Source: Phlegmacium glaucopus
Taxonomy: Eukaryota > Basidiomycota > Agaricomycetes > Agaricales > Cortinariaceae
DNA: 45,746 bases
Assembly (NCBI GenBank): GCA_015039465.1
Contig: MU130261.1
Span: 119,629-165,374, forward strand
Direction: 5' to 3'
A program made the translations under genes and the position numbers. Of the stretch, positions 38,869 to 45,746 are shown piece by piece (position 1 is the stretch's first letter; every line of letters starts with the position of its first letter). The notes beneath the pieces are model-generated. The model had not been told where the DNA came from. It ran no database searches and worked only from the letters and a program-made list of their open reading frames with translations.

Positions 38869-41714
38869 GCGCAAGACCCAGATATAGATGATTTGATGGA
38901 TACTGGAAGTTGGGAGGGAATGACACGTCTGGATGACGACGGGGGTGGGGAGACCCAAGTATTCCAGGATCCTGGATGTCTGGCAGAAATGTCAAATCAG
39001 CAATATGACCCGCCACCGCCGCCTCCCTCAGAGATTGAGATGCTCTCCGATCTCGCTCATTTGAAGGATCTCAAATTGAGTATGGAATTTATCCAAGCAT
39101 TAGACAAAGCATCCCTGGATGATGAATATAGCGGACTGGACTTGGATACTACTGAACGCTTGCAGAACCCCCCAACTTCATGCGCTGACATTAGCGATCC
39201 CAACTTCTGCCTTGGTTTGGACTTATTTCTCACAAGCATCAAATCTTCGCAAGACACATACAATATGTCTCGCAATGCAGTCCTATGTTGTCACCCAGAT
39301 GATAAGGTACCGTCATACGATCAGATGAAATGATGTATTGCCGAAATTACTGGCATTGTGCCTATTGTTCATGATATGTGCAAAAATAGCTGCATGGCTT
39401 TTACAGGGCCTCTATCAAAGCTTGACGCATGCATGGAGTGTAACGCACCACGCCTGAATCCTCTCACAAAAAAAGCTGATCAGCATCTCTACACCATTCC
39501 CCCAGGACCTCAATTACAAGCGCTGTGGTGGGATGATGAGAGTGTAAAAAGAATGTATTATTGATGAAAGAAAACACGTGAAATCATCACTGAATTGCAA
39601 AACAATCATGGATCCCTTTTTCAATTCACCGACTTTCTGCATGGAAGTGCATATCTCAATGCAGTCCGAATGGGTCGCATCAAAGACACCGATATGGTCC
39701 TCATGCTTTCCATCAACAGTGCCCAACTTTTCAAGCATAAAGCATCTGATGTTTGGATACACATCTGGGTGGTATTCGACCTTGCTCCTGACCTACGGTA
39801 TAAGAAAAAATATGTCCTTCCTGGTGGTTTCTTTCCTGGGAAGCCAAAAATTGTTGAATCGCTCCTCTTTCCAGGCTTACATCACCTCGCTGCTTTACAG
39901 CACAAGGGACTTCAGATTTGGAATGCATGAGAAGATATAGTATTCACGTCAAATCCCTTTTTGGCCTTGGCTACTGCAGATGGACCAGGCATGGCATACT
40001 TAAATGGCTTGGTCGGACATCATGGTAAATATGGATGTCGTTTATACTGCTCAGTTACTGGACGGCATAAGCCTGGTGGATCGCAATACTATCCAGCCCT
40101 CCTCAAACCAAACAACTATGCAGTCCAAGGGTGCGATCACGACGACATATCATTTGCAAACCTTCCGTCCTGTTCCCAGAAAGACTACTTTTTGAACCTT
40201 CATCATCTCATGTCCTCCCCGAACGAGACACAATATAAGAAACGCCGCCTCAAAACAGGAATCTCAAAACCAACTATCTTCCTGGGACTGCAACAAGACC
40301 GAATCCTTGGTATTCCAGGCTGTTTTGGGTCTGATATCATGCACCTTGGTTCATTGAATTTACCCGATCTTTTAATCAACTTATGGCATGGTACTCTTGA
40401 TTGCAACAAGAAGGACAATATATCCACTTGGGAATGGGTCACACTCCGAGGCAGCACATGGGAAGAGCATGGGAAACAGGTTGCTGCTACGACGCCATAC
40501 CTCCCTGGTTCTTTCGATAGGCCACCACGTAATCCAGCTGAGAAGATCTCCAGTGGTTATAAGGCATGGGAGTTCCTTCTCTATTTATTTGGGCTAGGAC
40601 CCGGCCTATTACTCAAAATTCTCCCAGACAAATATTATCAAAACTTTCATAAGCTCATCCTCGGAATACACATCATCCACCAGCATCAAATCAACTGGAA
40701 TGACCTTCAAAGGGCTCATGAGGCCTTATTGGAGTTTGCCTATGAATTTGAGCAACTATATTATCAGCATCAATCTGGTTGTATTCATTTTGTCTGGCAA
40801 AGTATCCATGCTCTAACCCACCTTGGGCCAGAAGTGACTCGAATTGGACCTCCTACCTGTTCATCACAATGGACCATGGAGCAAACAATTGGAAACTTGG
40901 GCCAGGAAGTACGTCAGCACTCCAATCTATATGCAAACCTCTCGCAAACGGGGTCTTCTGAGATCTCAAATAAATGCACTCAAAGCCATGATACCAGGTT
41001 TAGATCCATTACCGCCGGTTGTGCCTCAAGGCGGTAAGGACATTGGTGCCGGGTTTATTCTTCTGCGAGCAAAAGATAAAGCTCTCCGGGTTATGCATGG
41101 CTGCAAAAGGCAAGCACACGCAGATTACTTAACAAAAGCTCATGCACTGCAAGTTCCCGAAGGTTGGTCTCCTGAAGTTACTAGATGGGCAAGGCTGTGT
41201 CTACCAAATGGTCAAGTGGTGAGATCAGCATGGAAGGAGAAACTAAAACCCCTGGATAAAGTGAGGATGGCACAGAATGTGAAGGTATATATTCACTTAG
41301 TTCTTTTTATTGCGCTGATATCCTTATCTGTTGATGAGCTTGGTTTTGTTCTGTACTTGGAATTGAGTAGATACTTAGTTACTGTGACTGTGACATGTAA
41401 CAATAACAGACCTCTACCTCAGACCGCTTCAACCACACCAGCCCCACAAACTGTTGTACCTCTGAGGAGCTTACAAGCTTCTCATGTGCTTCACCGTGAA
41501 TTTTAGATAAGGTTGGGGGAGGACATTCGCTTTGCAGAGGTTTATTACTACTTCCAATCAATCATTGGAGAGATGGAAATGACCCTTGCTGTTGTCTCAC
41601 TCTATTCACATCCTTGCAACGACCTCCTAGAATATTCTTATCACACATTATTGTCATGCTCATATATGGGTGATGCAGCATTGTGTGTGATTGATGTAAA
41701 ATCAATCGTGAGTG

Positions 41715-42718
41715 CATCAGGAAAAATGATTTTGGCCCTAGGTAGCCTTGGGTAATTTGTTAGTATCACATCACTACTCAGGACATCCCAGGACACCCCA
41801 GGACACCCCAGGACACCTCAGGACATCCTAGAGCAGCACAGGTAAAATTTTGAGTGTCACCCATTTTCTCAGGACACCTTTAGTGTATCCTGGTGCATTG
41901 ACCATCTGGACCAAATCACATCAGGAGGCCCTGGGAGTCCCTTAGAATTTATGAATTTTGCTAGAAAATCTTTAACCGCCGTGTCCAGGAAAAGTATTTT
42001 GCAGTTTTCTCAATAAGGAGAGCTGCTATTAATATAATTTAAACATATTCAGGGTCCTAAAACAATTCTCTACCATCTTTAAAAAATTTCCTTTTTTGGA
42101 ATTTATGTAATCTACCCTGACCCAGCACCATATGCTTGAAATCATGCTTATCTGTGATCATGTGACCAATGGTCTGTGCGCCATCCAAAAGATATATAAA
42201 CCACCCACAATTTTGTTTTCTTATTTCCTACTTCCCCAGTATTATACTAGTATATTTATGTATCACTATTTTATTATTATTTTATTACTAGTACTATATA
42301 TGATGTTTAGAATAATTGAATATAATTTTATTGTTATTATTATTATTCTGTTGTGTGAGGCCACTCAAATATCTGGTTTATATATGTTTTCTAGCATCAG
42401 ATCCAAAGGGACTAAGGCTGCCTCAGGATGCTCTCAGGTTGCCTCAGGTTCTACGCTCTCAGGTTGCCTCAGGATGCTCTCAGGTTGCCTCAGGATGCTC
42501 TCAGGTTGCCTCAGGATGCTCTCAGGTTGCCTCAGGACGCTCTCAGGTTGCCTCAGGACGCTCTCAGGTTGCCTCAGGTTGCCCCAGGACAGCCTAAGAC
42601 TTTTCATACATAGGTAACTTGCACCCCAGGGCGACCTCTTGACCTGAGCGCCCTGAGCTGCCTGGGGCACCCCAGGACATTTCAGGACAGCCTAGGGCAC
42701 AAGTCATTTTTCCTGATG
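41715..42718. mobile_element. Non-autonomous element (1004 bp) inserted in the last Tnp2 exon
   Basis: The left end CATCAGGAAAAATGATTTTG and the right end (reverse complement CATCAGGAAAAATGACTTGT) are inverted. Outside, TG precedes and TG follows; collapsing one TG gives a continuous Tnp2 frame from VKSIVS to VVGMVP. The interior carries direct repeats CCAGGACACC (about 41780-41825) and a 21-bp minisatellite, like the subterminal repeats of CACTA-type elements, whose target duplications are also 2-3 bp. There is no transposase inside. A related, rearranged copy starts near 44777. Confidence 0.75.
42420..42595 (+). repeat. Minisatellite, 21-bp unit CTCTCAGGTTGCCTCAGGATG
   Basis: About seven copies with one or two variants (GACG for GATG in the last copies). 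It lies inside the non-autonomous element at 41715-42718. Frames are open in all three phases because 21 is divisible by three; the resulting repetitive peptides are not considered real. Confidence 0.9.
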
Positions 42719-42964
42719 TGTGGTAGGAATGGTACCTCATTGTGCTTTCCTGGGGCTCCAGAGCGATATTTTGTCATTGAAAAGCCAGGTTTGGACATTG
42801 CTGTCCTTGGAGGTGTTGCAGAAGTTGTGCCAGACGAGGAGTAGATAGATGAGGAAGTTATATTACATATTCAAGTTACATAAGTAATATCATTGTTTAT
42901 CCTCTTCTCTCATCAATAATCCTTTTGCGCGTAAAATTTAAGCTTAAGGCTATTACAAACCAGC

Positions 42965-43944
42965 ATGGCAGACCCTTATTCAATGTTGGCACTCCTTGAC
43001 TCATTGTGCTTCAGCATCCTGTATCCTCTCTACCACAATCCAGACGTTATGATTCGCCAGCAACTTCCTTATCCCTCTCCTGTTCAGCAACACCATGCCC
43101 CACCCCCGAAGCGCATCGCACCTTACCGCGTTGGACCTACTGGCCAAAGGGAGATTCTTTTGAAAGCCATTGGCATACCACAGCCATCGTGTGCAGCACT
43201 AGCTCAAGCTGCTCAAGGTGAACTTGCCATTAAACATGGTTCTCCCCTACCATCCAACTCCTCATTTATCTCCTGGATGTACTCCGCCCAAATTCCCAAC
43301 CAATCTTTTCCAGCAGACCGGCTTGTCTGTGCCCTGCAGAAAGAGTTGGGACCCAAGACCCTCAAAGCCGACGACTATTTCATCAACTATCTTTTCCATT
43401 GGAATGCTCACCATTTGGCGTCTCAGATCAGTTGATACTGAAAATGTTGTCAAAACCACACAACGGAAAACCAGTGATGTGGAATGAAGCAGAACACTGT
43501 TTCCGTGATATGCCCTCTACCTTCAGAGAGAATGATTTAGCGGCTTGGTTAAACAACATTGGTACTATTATGGGGCAAGTCTTTGGTTGTGAAATTCTCC
43601 ATCTTTGGTCTCATCGCAGTTGCGATACTCCACCTATCGGCTCCCTCATTGAGCGCAAGCCAGATTTGATTCTCCTGGACAAGAAATATTATGAGGAGCT
43701 GCAGGATCCCAACAAACAAACCGACTGGGCATTCATCCATGGATTTGCAGAAGTTACGCGCTTGGAAGGAGCTTCCAAACAGATGATTGGTGCCATTAAT
43801 GCAAAGTTGTATCTGATGTTTCTTTGTCAATTTGACCAGCGGTTTGCGCTTGCCTTATTGTTCACCAGTGATGAAGCTGTCCAACTCACAGTAACTGACA
43901 GAGAAGGGCAAATTTGCTGGAACATGGGCTTAAAGTCTGCCCAA
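42965..43944 (+). pseudogene. FunK1-like (fungal-type) protein kinase, truncated before the kinase core
   Basis: The frame starts MADPYSMLALLDSLC at 42965. After a frame change near 43430 it reads FRENDLAAWLNNIGTIMGQV, LWSHRSCDTPPIGSLIERKP, DLILLDKKYYEEL, DWAFIHGFAEVTRLEG and KLYLMFLCQFDQRFALALLF, then VQLTVTDREGQICWNMGLKS. These blocks match the region preceding the catalytic core in FunK1 kinases of mushrooms (R-S-C-D-x-P-P, IERKPDLILLD, LTVTDREGQ). The LTR copy at 43945 interrupts it, and no HRD or DFG motif is found afterwards. It begins only 120 bp after the Tnp2 stop codon, so it might be cargo of that transposon, but this is inference. Confidence 0.55.
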
Positions 43945-44546
43945 TGATATGATTTAAATCTGCATAAGCATGGTTTTTGCAATTTTTATCTATTATTTCA
44001 GCATAAATATTAATTAATGCACCAATAACTGGCTAATACAACTGATAATAAACAAGGGAATCAGAGTTGTTTACCCTACAACTGCTGATTAGACCTATTA
44101 CTGTGTGACTTAAATGCATATAGTTAATAAGTGTGGTCAATAGACTATCATTTGTTACACTACAAATTGCATGTCTGGATTAAAACCAATAAATCCATGA
44201 ATATCCTTATAGACTTGGCACAGGAAAAGTTAAATAAACAATATTGGGTTAGCAAATGTCATGGGGTGTGATTTTGGAGCAACAGAATATTATTAATAAA
44301 TATTCAGGGGAAGTTGGTGCCCTAGCAACAGTGGAAGCAGAATAACCAAGATAGTGGAACCATGTGATTGTGTGGGAATCATGATGATTAAGGATAGGGG
44401 GAGTGCTGAACAATCATAAAGATTGTTTCCAGGCACAATAGGCACAGTTCCCATCAAGAGGGGTGGAAACTACCTAAAATTAGTAACATGGGGCTAAAAA
44501 CAGACAACCCCTATATTTTCAGGAACAATGAGTGCACATGGTACCA
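43945..44546. mobile_element. Truncated copy of the Copia-like LTR
   Basis: Matches 37563-38164 at well over 95 percent by eye, starting at the same TGATATGATTT. Only the first ~600 of 1306 bp are present; similarity ends after GTGCACATGGT. It sits directly in the FunK1-like frame. No target duplication can be checked because the 3' part has been replaced by GTCCGA satellite sequence. Confidence 0.85.
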
Positions 44547-44564
44547 AGACTTTACACTCACCCA

Positions 44565-44775
44565 CCAGTCCGATCGGACTCCGAGTAATCCAATCGGAAT
44601 CTGATCAGAATCCGAGTAGTCCGAGTAAAAACATCAAAAGTCCGAGTTCAGTCCGAGTCAGTCCGAGTTCAGTCCGAGTTCAGTCCGAGCTGAGTCCGAG
44701 CTGAGTCCGAGTCCAAGTAAAAAAATTACTTGGACTCGGACTCAGCTCGGACTCAGCTCGGACTGAACTCAGACT
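44565..44775. repeat. GTCCGAGT satellite with perfect 45-bp-arm hairpin
   Basis: Irregular repeats of AGTCCGAGTT and AATCCGATCGGAATC. From 44676 to 44770 the sequence forms a perfect inverted repeat: 45-bp arms (44676-44720 and 44726-44770) around AAAAA. Similar AGTCCGAG-type sequence returns at about 45545-45675. Confidence 0.9.
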
Positions 44776-45510
44776 GCATCAAGAAAAATGATTTTGACAC
44801 CTTTAGTGCATCCTGGTGCATTGACCATCTGGATTAAATCACATCAGGAGGCCCTGGGAGTCCCTTAGAATTTATGTAGAAATTATGAAATTTCCAGTAC
44901 TTTTCTGTCCCCCACCAGATCTGATCAGATCTGATCAGAATTGTTATATCCAACCAGATCTGCTCAGATCTGCTCAGATTCTGAGTGGATCCAAGTGATG
45001 TAGAATTTATGAAATTTCCAGTACTTTTCTGTCCCCCACCAGATTCTGAGTGGATCCAAGTGGATCTGAGAAAATAGAGACCTACTAGCTACTTCTGTTA
45101 AGGTTTGGTTAAGGTTTGTTAAGGTTTGGTTAAGGTTTGAGTTAAGGTTTGGTTAAGGTTTGAGTTAAGGTTTGGTTAGGGTTTTATTAAGGTTAGGGAG
45201 GTATATCATTTCCATTCTGCTCAGATCTGCTCAGAATGCCTGCCAAATCTGCTCAGATCTGATCAGATCTGGTGGATCACAGCAAAGACCTCAAATTTTC
45301 ATATAGAATGTTTAACCGCCACATCCAGGAAAGTATTTTGCAATTTTCTCAATAAGGAGAGCTGCTATTAATAGAATTTAAACATATTCAGGGTCCTAAA
45401 ACAATTCTCTACCATCTTTAAAAAATTTCCTTTTTTGGAATCTTATGTAATCTACGCATATGCTTGAAATCATGCTTATCTGTGATCATGTGACCAATAG
45501 TCTGTGTGGG
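44776..45510 (+). repeat. Rearranged relative of the 41715-42718 element
   Basis: It begins GCATCAAGAAAAATGATTTTG, like the left end of the first element, then follows 41870-42175 closely (shared CAGGAGGCCCTGGGAGTCCC and CAATAAGGAGAGCTGCTATT). The minisatellite part is missing, and about 400 bp (roughly 44880-45295) of GATCTGATCAG-type repeats is inserted in the middle. The right end of the first element is not recovered. Confidence 0.7.
44880..45295. repeat. GATCTGATCAG/GGTTAAGGTTT low-complexity block
   Basis: It contains a ~125-bp tandem duplication (ATGAAATTTCCAGTACTTTT at about 44887 and 45008), palindromic runs of AGATCTGATCAGATCTG, and at 45098-45190 a GTTAAGGTTTG array ending in GGTTAGGG. 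The array resembles degenerate telomeric sequence. Confidence 0.75.
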
Positions 45511-45746
45511 AAGAGGACAAACATGGGTACAAACAAGTAGTCTAAGCAATTTACTTGGACTGAGTCTGAGTAAGTCTGATCAGAATCCGATCGGAATCCG
45601 ATGAAACACAGTCCAATCAGATTCCAAGTAAGTCCGAGCAATTTACTCGGACTGAACTCGGACTGGGCTTGGACTCAAAACTTGTCAAAATGGCTGGGAT
45701 GCGGCCGAGAATGATTGAGAATGATCGTTGATAACATATTTTATCA
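45511..45746. other. Satellite-like end of window
   Basis: More GTCCGAG/CAGAATCCGATCGG units (about 45545-45675) and then unique sequence to the end. No gene is seen. Confidence 0.5.

Larger units (their letters stand above)
37108..42844 (+). pseudogene. Tnp2-family (CACTA-type) transposase, disrupted
   Basis: Exon 1 (37108-37452) encodes an N-terminal Cys/His segment (CDCSWYCKGCWIQVSHATYQ, RHTPFC). Exon 2 starts at 37505 and continues after a solo LTR. The main frame shows ASLDDEYSGLDLDTTERLQN, CKNSCMAFTGPLSKLDACME, PGPQLQAL, ATADGPGMAYLNGLVGHHG, CDHDDISF, SPNETQYKKRRLKTGISKP, GSFDRPPRNPAEKISSGYKA and PPTCSSQWTMEQTIGNLGQE, diagnostic of Tnp2 (Transposase_21) proteins. It ends with RFAEVYYYF, CVIDVKSIVS and FVIEKPGLDIAVLGG. 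It is dead: a 1306-bp LTR, a 1004-bp element, four in-frame TGA codons (39331, 39562, 39565, 39928), a one-base insertion near 40946 and another frameshift near 42760. Intron 41285-41409 looks intact. Confidence 0.85.

Noticed and set aside
42132..42670. Repetitive peptides rich in SGCLRML or RLPQDAL
   Set aside because: They come from a 21-bp minisatellite open in all frames within a non-coding element.

Overview
The window looks like nuclear DNA of an agaricomycete (mushroom-forming) basidiomycete. The host genes have many short introns of about 50-60 bases with GT..AG ends and exons as short as 12 bases. The mobile elements are typical of Agaricomycetes: a Plavaka-type transposon, a Tnp2 (CACTA-type) transposase gene, a DIRS/Ngaro tyrosine-recombinase retrotransposon, Gypsy- and Copia-like LTRs, a LINE relic and hAT-like elements. 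There is no bacterial signal, no CRISPR array and no rRNA; I recognised no tRNA.

Layout. 1-7790 is transposon-rich: a decayed DIRS/Ngaro retrotransposon on the minus strand (about 1056-5056), a clean solo LTR (5885-6444) and quiet sequence. A ten-exon seven-transmembrane receptor-like gene (minus, 7791-9141) follows. 9142-14433 is gene-poor, with a 567-bp near-perfect palindrome (11685-12251), a LINE relic (about 12599-12957) and a non-autonomous hAT-like element with an exact 8-bp target duplication (13088-13763).

The gene island is 14434-22495: a small mitochondrial protein (minus), chaperonin subunit CCT5 (minus) divergent from a PP2A catalytic subunit (plus), a CTK3-like CTD-kinase gamma subunit (minus) divergent from an F-box protein (plus). 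The first three meet around a 186-bp bidirectional promoter between CCT5 and PP2A. Partial copies of two of these genes occur further on: the F-box 5' end at about 22590-23075 and a PP2A exon-intron-exon piece at 26155-26569, the latter lying inside a coiled-coil gene fragment.

24438-25595 is a striking anomaly. It contains the same ~59-bp repeat as the array just before it, but written backwards and not complemented. DNA replication cannot make that, so I read it as an assembly or gap-fill error that ends in a 25-base A run.

27525-35907 is an 8.4-kb DNA transposon with 22-bp terminal inverted repeats and an 8-bp target duplication, inserted in a 15-bp minisatellite. It carries two divergent multi-exon genes: a Plavaka transposase (plus, with a 529-N gap in its core) and a charged accessory protein (minus). 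37108-42844 is a Tnp2-type transposase gene broken by a 1306-bp solo LTR, a 1004-bp non-autonomous element, TGA codons and frameshifts. Both insertions are clean enough that the empty site can be read. A truncated FunK1-like kinase gene, a second LTR piece and GTCCGA/GATCTG satellites fill the rest.

Exon boundaries were placed by eye from splice consensus, reading-frame continuity and family resemblance. Family names come from recognised motifs, not from a search.
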